A stretch of 64,000 nucleotides of DNA. Origin: Cryobacterium breve. Its GTDB lineage: Bacteria > Actinomycetota > Actinomycetes > Actinomycetales > Microbacteriaceae. The number at the start of each line of letters is the position of its first letter. Positions within the stretch are counted from its first letter, which is position 1. The stretch is from assembly GCF_004402375.1 (NCBI RefSeq), contig NZ_SOGJ01000028.1, positions 62,001 through 126,000 of the forward strand, in the 5' to 3' direction. Made by a program: the position numbers and the translations under genes. Shown here piece by piece: positions 18,380 to 26,969 of this stretch. The notes under the pieces were generated by a model. It made no database searches, was not told the DNA's origin, and saw only the letters and a list, made by a program, of their open reading frames with translations.

Positions 18380-18892
18380 CTAGATCGTGGGTTCGGCGGC
18401 CTTCCTGGGAACGATCAGTTCGCTGTAGTACTCCACGTGCGGCTTGTAGTGCGCCCGGACGGGCAGCGGCGCTCCCGCGCGCGCCGCCACGAGGCGGTCG
18501 AGATAGTAGTCCCAGAACGGGCCGGCGATGGCGGCCTCCGCGGCGGAATGCAGGCGCTGACCGAACGTGAGGGTGGTCATCCCCGCGCCCTCGACGAGGT
18601 GCAGGATCACGTGCCGGGCAGCGTCGCCCTCGCCGATGTCGGCGGTGAACCGCTTCGGCGGGATGCACCTGATGATGCTCACGTACTCCCACTCTGCATC
18701 CAGGTCATCGAACTTGAAGCGCACGGCGCCGGTCTCAGGAGAGCCCGTATAGGTGCCGATCCAGCCGTGCAGGCCACCGGCCCGGCTCACGCTCGCCCAG
18801 ACGTCTTCTTTCGACGCCGTGAAGAGCCGGTCGAGCATGAGGTAGAGACCGTCTTCGCGATAGGCGAGGCGTCCGGTTGGCTTGAATGACAT
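18380..18892 (-). CDS. SRPBCC (START/Bet v1-like) domain protein
   Basis: 170 residues. The start at 18892 is preferred because GGAGG is 6 nt upstream. LMLDRLFTASKEDVWASVSRA GGL is the typical opening of the AHSA1-like SRPBCC family, followed by the IGTYTGSP, WEYVSIIRCIPPKRFTADI and MTTLTFGQRLHSAAEAA strands and a long C-terminal helix WDYYLDRLVAA. These proteins bind small hydrophobic ligands in a deep cavity; no partner is indicated here. Confidence 0.85.
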   Translation of the reverse strand: MSFKPTGRLAYREDGLYLMLDRLFTASKEDVWASVSRAGGLHGWIGTYTGSPETGAVRFKFDDLDAEWEYVSIIRCIPPKRFTADIGEGDAARHVILHLVEGAGMTTLTFGQRLHSAAEAAIAGPFWDYYLDRLVAARAGAPLPVRAHYKPHVEYYSELIVPRKAAEPTI

Positions 18893-18960
18893 GCGAACCT
18901 CCACGGTGAGTGAGGCACGGGCCTCAGTACAAAACTATGCCTTTCTCCGGGCCGGGGCCA

Positions 18961-19041
18961 GCGGCCACGCAGCCCGGCCACGCAGCCCGGCCACGCAGCC
19001 CGGCCACGCAGCCCGGCCACGCAGCCCGGCCACGCAGCCCG
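18961..19041. repeat. About six tandem 13-nt units
   Basis: The unit CCCGGCCACGCAG is repeated about six times almost perfectly and stops 2 bp before the stop codon of the oxidoreductase gene (minus strand). Near-identity of the units suggests recent slippage expansion. Confidence 0.9.
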
Positions 19042-19043
19042 CC

Positions 19044-20657
19044 TCACTCCTCGAGCACAGCCATGGCAGCGTTGTGCCCACCGATGCCGCTCACGCCGCC
19101 GCCGCGCCTCGCGCCGGCGCCGCAGAGCAGGATCCGAGGATGCCCCGTGGCCACTCCCCAACGCTCGGCCGCGGTGGACGGCGCCTCGTCGTCATCGAGG
19201 AACGGCCACTCCAGCGGGCCGTGGAAGATGTTGCCGCCGGGCAGGTTGAGGGCGTGCTCCAGGTCGAGCGTGGTCTTCGTTTCGATGCAGGGCCGGCCGG
19301 CGGTATCCGTCAACAGCAGGTCTTCGATCGGTTCGGCGAGAACGGAATTCAGAGACGCCAGCACTGCGGCCTGGAGTCGGTCGCGGCTGGCGTCACTGTT
19401 CTCCTCGGTGAGCCAGCGGTGCGGGGTGTGCAGCGCGAACACCGTGAGCGTTTGGGCTCCGGCTGCGACGAGTTCGGGCGAGAGGATGCTCGGGTCGCTG
19501 AGCGAGTGGCAGTAGATCTCGCAGGGCAGCAGCTCGGGGAAGCCGTCGCGGTCGGCCTGGGCGTGGGCATTCTCCAGCTGGGTCAGGGTCTCGTTGATGT
19601 GGAACGTGCCCCCGAACGCGGCCTCGGGCGACACTGTCGCGTCCCGCAGTCGCGGCAGCCGGGTCAGCAGCAGGTTGACCTTGACCTGCGCGCCCTCCGG
19701 CTTGGCGGCGGGAGCAGCGCCGGGAGCAGCCTCCGTGCGAACGGATGCCGACGCGTGCCCGTCGAGCAGTTGCTGCAGCACCCAGGGTGCCACGTTGGCC
19801 AGCACGTGCCGGCCCTGGACGACCCGGTCGACGGCACCGTGCCGGTAGCGCACCTCGCCGTCGGGGGTGATTGCGCTGACCTCCGCCTCGGTCACGATCC
19901 GGGCGCCCGCCTGCCTGGCGGCCCGCTCCAACTCGCCGGAGACGGCGCCCATGCCGCCGACCGGCACGTCCCAGTCCCCGGTTCCGTTGCCGATGACGTG
20001 GTAGAGGAAACACCGGTTCGCGGCGAGGTCCGGGCTGTCGACCGAGGCGAAGGTGCCGATCAGGCCGTCGGTGGCGACGACCCCGCGCACGAGGTCGCTC
20101 TGGAAGCGGTTTCGCAGGGCGGTGCCGAGGGGCCGCTCGATGAACTGCTCCCAGAGCATGTCGTCGCCGACCAGCACCCGAGCCTCGGCGCGGGTCGGCA
20201 GCGGCTCGCAGACCGTGGGGAACAGGGCGCGCGCGACTCGTTCGGTGTCGCGATAGAAGGCGGTCCAGGCCGGGAAGTCGGCGGCCGCGCCGACCCGGTC
20301 GAAGCTCGTGCCGGTGGCATCCGTGTCACCACGGTCGACCAGGAGCCCCGCGCGGGTGTCGGCAGGGTCGGGGGTGTACGACGAGTAGCGGCGCTGGGCG
20401 AGTTCGATTTCGAGGCCGAGCTCGTCGATGATCCGCTGCGGCAGCAGGCTGACCAGGTAGGAGTAACGCGAAAGCCGTGCGTCGACGCCGGGGAAAGCCT
20501 CGGCCGAGACGGCAGCGCCGCCTACCCGGTCAGCGCGCTCGAGCAGGAGGACGGTCTTGCCGGCCAGGGCCAGGTAGGCGGCCGCGGTCAGCCCGTTGTG
20601 GCCGCCGCCGACGATCACGACGTCGTGTGTGGGTTCGATCATGCTGCGTTCGATCAT
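19044..20657 (-). CDS. FAD-dependent oxidoreductase, phytoene desaturase/PYROXD2-like
   Basis: 537 residues. FAD-binding DVVIVGGGHNGLTAAAYLALAGKTVLLLERADRVGGAA at residues 10-50 and a C-terminal FAD motif (ILLCGAGARRGGGVSGIGGHNAA) match the CrtI/PYROXD2 group of NAD(P)/FAD oxidoreductases. The middle region carries DVPVGGMGAVSGELERAARQAGA. The substrate is not evident; no carotenoid gene is near. A leaderless-type TAGTCT 6 nt before the ATG supports the longer start MIERSMIEP. Confidence 0.85.
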   Translation of the reverse strand: MIERSMIEPTHDVVIVGGGHNGLTAAAYLALAGKTVLLLERADRVGGAAVSAEAFPGVDARLSRYSYLVSLLPQRIIDELGLEIELAQRRYSSYTPDPADTRAGLLVDRGDTDATGTSFDRVGAAADFPAWTAFYRDTERVARALFPTVCEPLPTRAEARVLVGDDMLWEQFIERPLGTALRNRFQSDLVRGVVATDGLIGTFASVDSPDLAANRCFLYHVIGNGTGDWDVPVGGMGAVSGELERAARQAGARIVTEAEVSAITPDGEVRYRHGAVDRVVQGRHVLANVAPWVLQQLLDGHASASVRTEAAPGAAPAAKPEGAQVKVNLLLTRLPRLRDATVSPEAAFGGTFHINETLTQLENAHAQADRDGFPELLPCEIYCHSLSDPSILSPELVAAGAQTLTVFALHTPHRWLTEENSDASRDRLQAAVLASLNSVLAEPIEDLLLTDTAGRPCIETKTTLDLEHALNLPGGNIFHGPLEWPFLDDDEAPSTAAERWGVATGHPRILLCGAGARRGGGVSGIGGHNAAMAVLEE

Positions 20658-20663
20658 GCACCG

Positions 20664-20669
20664 AGACTA
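20664..20669 (-). promoter_or_regulatory. -10 box for leaderless oxidoreductase gene
   Basis: TAGTCT on the minus strand, 6 nt before the ATG at 20657. Confidence 0.55.
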
Positions 20670-20678
20670 GCCGGGGCG

Positions 20679-21050
20679 TCAATCGGCGCGGTCGAGTGTG
20701 CCGATCTCGGCTCCGTCGGAGTCCTGCACGGTCATGACGCTGCCGTCCACGGTGGCGGTGCTGGCCTTTCCGAGCCAGGTGTCGACTCCCTCGCAGGCCA
20801 TCAGGGTCGACGCGAACGTGCCGAACTCGATGGTGTCGCCGGTCAGCGACCAGGTGCCGACCAGCCGGTTGCAGCCGTCCGTCCCTGTCGCGGACTGGTC
20901 GGCCTTCAGTTCAAGGCCGGGCGTGTCCGTGGCGTCTGGGGTGCCCCAGACGCCTGACACGTCGCTGCTGCCGGTGCCTGCGGAACACCCGGCGAGGCCG
21001 ACCGCGAGGGTGACCGCGGCGAAGGTGAGCAGTGCGATTGGCTTGGTCAT
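20679..21050 (-). CDS. Small META/HslJ-like lipoprotein
   Basis: 123 residues. It has a lipoprotein signal peptide ending in the lipobox LAGC with Cys22. The mature part contains WGTPD, LELKADQSATGTDGCNRLVGTW, IEFGTFASTLMACEG and a final VQDSDGAEIGTL strand, the pattern of META-domain (HslJ-like) proteins. It is probably anchored to the outer face of the membrane. GGAG precedes the ATG. It is a single gene between the oxidoreductase and LysR genes. Confidence 0.85.
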   Translation of the reverse strand: MTKPIALLTFAAVTLAVGLAGCSAGTGSSDVSGVWGTPDATDTPGLELKADQSATGTDGCNRLVGTWSLTGDTIEFGTFASTLMACEGVDTWLGKASTATVDGSVMTVQDSDGAEIGTLDRAD

Positions 21051-21118
21051 GACGGGCTCCGTTCACATGCCGGCGGGGGTGCCGGATGCGCCCATTCAAC
21101 GTTCGAAAGGGGGTAAGG

Positions 21119-22033
21119 TCAAGCCGCCCCGGTGGCGGCGACCCGCTGGACGGCGCGGGACAGCGCCTGCCTCACGGCCAGCACCCCCGGCCGGCTCGCG
21201 CTCGAGCGGCGGGTGGCGGAAAAGACGGTGCGCAGAGGGCTGCCGGGCAGGTCGACGACGGTCACCGTCGGTGGGGCCCCGGCCCAGATCAGGTCGGGCA
21301 GGATGCCGACGGCATTGCCCGATTCGATCAGACGGATGTGCGCGATCAGGTCCGCGGTCTCGAACCGCACGTCGGGCTCGAAACCCTGCGACCGGCAGAG
21401 TTGGGTGGCCCAGTGCCGCGAGGCGGTGCCCTCGGGTTCCATCACCCACGGCAGATCGGCGGCATCCGTGAGCCCGGCCGGGGAGGCGTGGCCGGGGCGC
21501 GGGGGCGGAACGGCGAGCCGGAGCGCATCCGTCGCCAGGTTCACCCGGTCGAGGTCGGGCCAATGCGCCCGGGTGTGCCCGGGATACTGCTCTGCGAGTA
21601 CCAGGTCGAAATCGCGCGCGGAGACCTCGAACAGGCCGCGCTCGGGCTCGCGCTCGGTGACTTCGACCCGAAGCTCGGGGAACTCTTCGGCGAGCAGCGT
21701 GAGGGCCTGCGGGATGACGGCGTGTGCCGCGGATTGGAACAGGGCCACGCGCACGGTGCCGGACACGGTCGTCAGGGAGGTGGTCATCTCCGCCTCGGCC
21801 AGCTCGAGGCGCTCCAGCAGGTGGGTGGTGTGCGACACCAGCACCTCGGCCTGCGGGGTGAGCCGCACCCGGCGACCGACTTTTTGCAGCAACGGGACCC
21901 CGGCCTCTTTCTCGAGCAGGGCGAGCTGCTGGGAGACGGCGGAGGGGCTGTAGGCGAGGGCCTCGGCGACCCCGGCCAGGGTGCCCCGAATCTTGAGCTC
22001 GCGCAGCAGACGCAGGCGGCGGACATCCAGCAT
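21119..22033 (-). CDS. LysR-family transcriptional regulator
   Basis: 304 residues. The N-terminal winged helix-turn-helix is RLRLLRELKIRGTLAGVAEALAYSPSAVSQQLALLEKEAG; the C-terminal effector domain has two Rossmann-like halves. GGAGGGTG precedes the ATG. It is divergent from putA, whose start is 142 bp away across an AT-rich stretch, so it most likely regulates putA and itself, perhaps with proline or a derivative as inducer. That is inference from position. Confidence 0.92.
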   Translation of the reverse strand: MLDVRRLRLLRELKIRGTLAGVAEALAYSPSAVSQQLALLEKEAGVPLLQKVGRRVRLTPQAEVLVSHTTHLLERLELAEAEMTTSLTTVSGTVRVALFQSAAHAVIPQALTLLAEEFPELRVEVTEREPERGLFEVSARDFDLVLAEQYPGHTRAHWPDLDRVNLATDALRLAVPPPRPGHASPAGLTDAADLPWVMEPEGTASRHWATQLCRSQGFEPDVRFETADLIAHIRLIESGNAVGILPDLIWAGAPPTVTVVDLPGSPLRTVFSATRRSSASRPGVLAVRQALSRAVQRVAATGAA

Positions 22034-22058
22034 GCGTCACCCTCCTCGATCAACCCAG

Positions 22059-22083
22059 TATTGGTCACTAATGCTAATCAATA
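22059..22083. promoter_or_regulatory. Candidate LysR-type operator between lysR-like gene and putA
   Basis: TATTG and CAATA form an inverted pair with 15 bp between them in an AT-rich stretch that is unusual for this window (it includes GGTCACTAATGCTAATC). This fits the T-N11-A class of LysR sites. Confidence 0.4.
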
Positions 22084-22162
22084 TCGATCATAAAGATTCG
22101 CTTTTGCTAAAGGAACGAAAACCACACACTGAAATCAGCAGCCCCGCCGTGAACGAAAGAAC

Positions 22163-22168
22163 TAGCCT
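22163..22168 (+). promoter_or_regulatory. -10 box for leaderless putA
   Basis: TAGCCT lies 7 nt before the ATG at 22176; no Shine-Dalgarno is present between them. Confidence 0.5.
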
Positions 22169-22175
22169 CGTGACC

Positions 22176-25100
22176 ATGACCAACTCCACTCCATCCGTGC
22201 AGCACGATCTCAGCGCCGATGTGGTTGCCCTCGTGCAGAAATGGCTCGCCGAGAGCGCCACGATCCCCGCCGACGTGTCGGCCGAGCGCCTTGCGGGCGT
22301 GCTGAAGGACCCGAACGGGCTCGACTTCACGGTGGGCTTCGTCGACGGCGTCATGCGCCCGGAAGACCTCATGGTCGCCGGGTACAACCTGCAGAAAGTG
22401 GCGAAGCAAGCGCCCGGGTTCCTGCCCGCGTACATGCGCGGGGCGATCGGCCTCGGCGGAGTGCTCGGACCGGTGCTGCCGTGGGTGGTCATCCCCGCGG
22501 CGCGGAAGGTGCTGCGCCAGATGGTCGGCCACCTCGTCGTGGACGCCACGCCGGACAAGCTCGGCCCGGCGATCGCTCACCTGCGCGAGTCCGGCAACCG
22601 GCTCAACATCAACCTGCTCGGCGAGGCCGTGCTCGGGGAGAAGGAGGCACTCCGCCGCCTCGAAGGCACCCGCGCGCTGCTCGCCCGCGACGACGTGGAC
22701 TACGTCTCGATCAAGGTCTCCTCGATCGCCAGCCAGCTGTCGATGTGGTCGTTCGACGAAGCTGTCGACCGGGTCGTCGAGCGACTGACTCCCCTCTACG
22801 AGCTGGCCGAATCGTCGGCGTCGCCCAAGTTCATCAACCTGGACATGGAGGAGTACCGCGACCTCGACCTCACTATCGCGGTGTTCGAGCGCATCCTCGA
22901 CCAGCCCCAGCTGCTGCACCTCGAGGCCGGCATCGTGCTGCAGGCCTACCTGCCTGACGCTCTAGGTGCCCTGCAGGGGTTGACTCACTGGGCCCAGGGC
23001 CGCCGGGCCGCCGGCGGAGCGCCGATCAAGGTGCGCGTGGTCAAGGGCGCGAACCTGGCGATGGAACACGTCGACTCCGCTGTGCACGACTGGCCGCTGG
23101 CGACCTACTCCACCAAACAGGACAGCGACACGAACTACAAGCGCGTGCTCGACTGGGCGTTCACCCCTCAGAACACGGATGCCGTCAAAATCGGCGTCGC
23201 CGGACACAATCTCTTCGACGTGGCCTGGGCGCACCTGCTCGCCCAGAAGCGCGGAGTGGACGACCGGGTCGAGTTCGAGATGCTGCTCGGAATGGCCACC
23301 AGCCAGGCCGAGGCCGTCCGCAAGGACGTCGGTCGCCTCCTGCTCTACACGCCCGTGGTCAACCCGGCCGAGTTCGACGTCGCCATCAGCTACCTGATCC
23401 GCCGCCTCGAGGAGAATGCCAGCCAGGACAACTTCATGTCGGCGGTGTTCGAGCTGACCAGCTCCCCGGAACTCTTCGACCGGGAGAAGGAGCGCTTCCT
23501 GGCCTCCATCGCGGGCCTCGACACCATCGTGCCGCAGCCGAACCGCGGCCAGGACCGTACCGAGGCCGCGCAGCTCGACGCCGCCGGACAGGCGCGCTCC
23601 GGCGACGACGACTACGACGACGAATTCGGCGACGAGTCCGAGGCGGGGCTCACCGCTGCCGTGCTCGGCCTCACTCGAGGCTCGGTCACGACCCTTCCGC
23701 ACACGGGTTTCCACAACGAAGCCGACACGGACCCGTCGCTGCCGGCCAACCGGGCATGGGGACGTCGCATCCTGGGCCGGGTCGAGACGTCCACGCTCGG
23801 GCTGGACGCCATCCGTGCTGCCAGGGTCAGCGACCCGGGCGAGCTGGACCGCCTGATCGAGGCCGCCGCGGCCAGTGGCGCCGCCTGGGGCCAGCGCACC
23901 GGCGCCGAGCGCGCCGCCGTGCTGCACCGGGCCGGGCTCGCGCTCGCCGCAAACCGCGACCGCCTGATCGAGGTGATGGCCGCCGAAACCGGCAAGACCA
24001 TCGCCGAGGGTGACCCGGAGGTCAGTGAGGCGATCGACTTCGCCCACTACTACGCCGAACGCGCCCGCGACCTTGATGCCGTCCAGGGCGCCATCTTCGT
24101 GCCCTCGAAGTTGACCGTGGTCACCCCGCCGTGGAATTTCCCGGTCGCCATCTCGGCAGGCGGTGTGCTTGCCGCGCTCGCCGCCGGGTCCGGCGTCATC
24201 GTCAAGCCCGCCAAGCTCGCCCAGCGCTCCGGCGCCGTCATGGTCGAGGCGCTCTGGGAGGCCGGCGTGCCGCGCGACCTGCTCGTGCTGGTGGATCTTG
24301 CGGACCGGGAGCTCGGGACCCGCCTGATCTCGCACCCGGCCGTCGACCAGGTCATCTTGACCGGGGCCTACGAGACCGCGCAGCTGTTCCGCAGTTTCCG
24401 CGAGGACCTGCCCCTCCTGGCCGAGACGAGCGGCAAGAACGCCATCATCGTCACCCCCTCCGCCGACCTCGACCTGGCTGCGGCCGACGTCATCAAGAGT
24501 GCCTTCGGTCACGCCGGGCAGAAGTGCTCGGCTGCGAGTCTGGTGATCCTGGTCGGATCCGTCGCCAAGTCGGAGCGCTTCCTCAGCCAGCTGACGGATG
24601 CCGCGACGTCCCTGCGCGTCGGACGTCCGGCTGACCCGGTCACCCAGATGGGCCCGCTGATCGAGCCGGCCGAGGGCAAACTGTTGCACGCCCTCACCAC
24701 GCTCGGCGTCGGCGAGCGGTGGCTGGTCGAGCCTGAGCAGCTCGATGAGTCTGGCGCGCTGTGGTCGCCGGGCATTCGCACCGGGGTGCTGCCCGGCTCC
24801 TACTTCCACCTGACCGAATTCTTCGGCCCGGTGCTCGGCGTGATGCACGCGCGAAGCCTGGCCGAGGCCATCCGGTTCCAGAACGCGGTCGACTACGGCC
24901 TCACCTCGGGGCTGCACTCGCTCGACCCGGCCGAGCTGTCCGAGTGGCTGGACAGCATCGAGGCCGGAAACCTCTACGTGAACCGCGGCATCACGGGCGC
25001 GATCGTGCAACGGCAGCCTTTCGGCGGCTGGAAGCGGTCGGCCGTGGGCCCGGGCACCAAGGCCGGCGGTCCGAACTACCTGTACGGATTCGGCAGCTGG

Positions 25101-25760
25101 GTGAGCGATCCCGGCCGCAACAGCTCGACATTGCACCTGCGTGGCCTCGATCAGAGCGTCACGGACCTGATCGAAGCGGCGCAGACCGTGCTCGACTACG
25201 TCGACTTCGACGTGCTGCGCCGGTCGGCGCTGAGCGACGCGCTGGCCTGGCGCGACGAGTTCAACGCTGTGAAGGACGTCTCGGACCTCGGACTAGAACG
25301 AAACCTGTTCCGCTACCGCCCGCTGCCCGTCACCGTGCGCCTGACCGAGGATGGAACGCTGTCCGACCTGCTGCGGGTCATCGCCGCGGCAACAGTGTCG
25401 ACGGCGCGGTTCGAGGTGTCCAGCGCGATCCCGGTGCCGCCGATGGTGCGCAACGTGCTCGCCGCGCGCGAGATCACGGTCGCGGTGGAGAGCGACGCCG
25501 AATGGCTGGAGCGGGCCGCGCACGGCGGCATCCGCACCAGCCGGGTGCGCCTGATCGGCGGGGACCGCCTGCGCGGGGCGCAATCGGCGGCTTCTCGACT
25601 GGCCCAGGCGCTCGGCGGCAGCCCGGACGTGGCCGTCTACGCGCACCCCGTCACCCAGGCCGGCCGGGTCGAGCTGCTTCCGTTCCTGCGCGAACAGGCG
25701 ATCTCGATCACGGCGCACCGCTTCGGCAACCCGAGCACCCTCTCCGAGGGGATCATCTAG
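22176..25760 (+). CDS. putA: Bifunctional proline dehydrogenase / glutamate semialdehyde dehydrogenase
   Basis: 1194 residues. Converts proline to glutamate via P5C/glutamate semialdehyde. The PRODH half includes DDVDYVSIKVSSIASQLS, FINLDMEEYRDLDLT and RVVKGANLAMEHVDSA (flavin-binding barrel). An acidic linker (GDDDYDDEFGDES) near residue 475 leads to the ALDH half with TPPWNFPVAISAGG, Glu in LLAETSGKNAIIV and the catalytic Cys784 in GHAGQKCSAASLV; GNLYVNRGITGAIVQRQPFGG follows. There is no DNA-binding N-terminal domain, so it is not autoregulatory; the divergent LysR protein is the likely regulator. A GTG at 22170 is an alternative start. Confidence 0.96.
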   Translation: MTNSTPSVQHDLSADVVALVQKWLAESATIPADVSAERLAGVLKDPNGLDFTVGFVDGVMRPEDLMVAGYNLQKVAKQAPGFLPAYMRGAIGLGGVLGPVLPWVVIPAARKVLRQMVGHLVVDATPDKLGPAIAHLRESGNRLNINLLGEAVLGEKEALRRLEGTRALLARDDVDYVSIKVSSIASQLSMWSFDEAVDRVVERLTPLYELAESSASPKFINLDMEEYRDLDLTIAVFERILDQPQLLHLEAGIVLQAYLPDALGALQGLTHWAQGRRAAGGAPIKVRVVKGANLAMEHVDSAVHDWPLATYSTKQDSDTNYKRVLDWAFTPQNTDAVKIGVAGHNLFDVAWAHLLAQKRGVDDRVEFEMLLGMATSQAEAVRKDVGRLLLYTPVVNPAEFDVAISYLIRRLEENASQDNFMSAVFELTSSPELFDREKERFLASIAGLDTIVPQPNRGQDRTEAAQLDAAGQARSGDDDYDDEFGDESEAGLTAAVLGLTRGSVTTLPHTGFHNEADTDPSLPANRAWGRRILGRVETSTLGLDAIRAARVSDPGELDRLIEAAAASGAAWGQRTGAERAAVLHRAGLALAANRDRLIEVMAAETGKTIAEGDPEVSEAIDFAHYYAERARDLDAVQGAIFVPSKLTVVTPPWNFPVAISAGGVLAALAAGSGVIVKPAKLAQRSGAVMVEALWEAGVPRDLLVLVDLADRELGTRLISHPAVDQVILTGAYETAQLFRSFREDLPLLAETSGKNAIIVTPSADLDLAAADVIKSAFGHAGQKCSAASLVILVGSVAKSERFLSQLTDAATSLRVGRPADPVTQMGPLIEPAEGKLLHALTTLGVGERWLVEPEQLDESGALWSPGIRTGVLPGSYFHLTEFFGPVLGVMHARSLAEAIRFQNAVDYGLTSGLHSLDPAELSEWLDSIEAGNLYVNRGITGAIVQRQPFGGWKRSAVGPGTKAGGPNYLYGFGSWVSDPGRNSSTLHLRGLDQSVTDLIEAAQTVLDYVDFDVLRRSALSDALAWRDEFNAVKDVSDLGLERNLFRYRPLPVTVRLTEDGTLSDLLRVIAAATVSTARFEVSSAIPVPPMVRNVLAAREITVAVESDAEWLERAAHGGIRTSRVRLIGGDRLRGAQSAASRLAQALGGSPDVAVYAHPVTQAGRVELLPFLREQAISITAHRFGNPSTLSEGII

Positions 25761-25814
25761 CGGCGATCGTTCGGCACGGGTGTGCGCCCGCACGACGGCG
25801 GCGGCCCGCAAGGC

Positions 25815-25820
25815 TAAAAT
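25815..25820 (+). promoter_or_regulatory. Possible -10 box for oleA operon
   Basis: TAAAAT sits 127 bp before the oleA start, in the gap after putA. If used, the 5' leader would be about 120 nt, unusual in this window. No riboswitch fold was recognised in it. Confidence 0.3.
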
Positions 25821-25946
25821 GGGCCCTTGGCGGTCGCGGTCTGCGATCGGCCGTGCCCAGCAGGAGTACGGACAACAATCAGGCTTCAGGTGCAGGATAG
25901 CCGGGGCCGCGGTTGCCACTGCTGCAATTCGACAGGGGAACCACAG

Positions 25947-26969
25947 TTGGACGGTAATGCAACGACGACGCACCGGAACGTCGCCCTGCTCTCGGTGGCG
26001 AGCGAGCTCGCTCCGCAGATCACCACGTCGGTGGACATCGATCGTCGCCTGCAGCCGGCCCTCAAGCGCCTGAGGCTGCCCAGCGGACTGCTCCAGCGGG
26101 TGGCGGGTGTGCACGAACGGCGCAACTGGGCCCCCGGTCAGGCCTTTGACGACGCGGCCGTCACGGCCGGCAAGCGCGCCCTGGCCGCCGCCGGCATCGA
26201 GCCGGGCCAGGTCGGTCTGATGATCAACACCTCGGTCACCCGCAAACACCTTGAGCCCTCCGTTGCCGTACGCATCCATCATGGGCTCGGACTGCCCTCT
26301 TCTGCCACGAACTTCGACATCGCGAACGCCTGCCTCGGCTTCGTCAACGGCATGACCCTGGCCGCCCAGCTGATCGACTCCGGCCAGATCGAGTACGCCG
26401 TGATCATCGACGGCGAAGACGCCGACGAGATCCAGACCAACACCATCGAGCGGCTCGGCCGCCCTGACATCAGCCGCAAAGACTTCATGAGCGAGTTCGC
26501 TAGCCTGACGCTCGGCTCCGGGGCAGCGGCGGCGGTACTCGGGCGGGCCGACGCGCATCCGGAAGGCCACCGGATGCTCGGCGGCGTGACCCGCGCGGCG
26601 ACTCAGTTCAACGGGCTCTGCGTGGGCAGCGTCGACGGCATGTTCACCGACGCGAAGGCGCTGCTCAAGGGTGGCATGGAGCTCGTCGTTTCGGCCTGGA
26701 CCGAGGCCAAGCGCGACTGGAACTGGTCGGGCATGGACCGCTACATCCTGCATCAGGTCTCCGACGTGCACACGGACGCCATCGTGAAGGCGACCGGGCT
26801 GGACCGCAGCCGGGTGCCGCTCACCTACCCGCTGTACGGCAATGTGGGTCCCGCGTCGATCCCGATCACCCTCGCCGGGGAGGCCGGCACCCTCAAGCGC
26901 GGCGACCGCGTGCTCCTGATGGGCGTCGGCAGCGGCCTCAATACGGCAATGATGGAACTCGCCTGGTGA
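25947..26969 (+). CDS. oleA: OleA: acyl-CoA head-to-head condensing enzyme (thiolase family)
   Basis: 340 residues from a TTG at 25947 with AGGGGAA upstream. It condenses two fatty acyl-CoAs to a 2-alkyl-3-ketoacyl intermediate in long-chain olefin synthesis. Catalytic residues are visible: Cys129 in NACLGFVNG, His269 in ILHQVSDVH and Asn299 in PLYGNVGPASIP. HLEPSVA supplies the Glu that in characterised OleA enters the partner active site. On sequence alone it resembles FabH; the call to OleA rests on these motifs plus the following oleBC and oleD genes. Confidence 0.92.
   Translation: MDGNATTTHRNVALLSVASELAPQITTSVDIDRRLQPALKRLRLPSGLLQRVAGVHERRNWAPGQAFDDAAVTAGKRALAAAGIEPGQVGLMINTSVTRKHLEPSVAVRIHHGLGLPSSATNFDIANACLGFVNGMTLAAQLIDSGQIEYAVIIDGEDADEIQTNTIERLGRPDISRKDFMSEFASLTLGSGAAAAVLGRADAHPEGHRMLGGVTRAATQFNGLCVGSVDGMFTDAKALLKGGMELVVSAWTEAKRDWNWSGMDRYILHQVSDVHTDAIVKATGLDRSRVPLTYPLYGNVGPASIPITLAGEAGTLKRGDRVLLMGVGSGLNTAMMELAW

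Noticed and set aside
18961..19041. 13-nt repeats considered as a CRISPR array
   Set aside because: Units are contiguous with no spacers, far too short, and no cas gene is in the window.
18882..20957. 691-codon plus-strand frame over the oxidoreductase gene
   Set aside because: Antisense to a clear FAD oxidoreductase, and it begins in the 13-nt tandem repeat; low-complexity translation.
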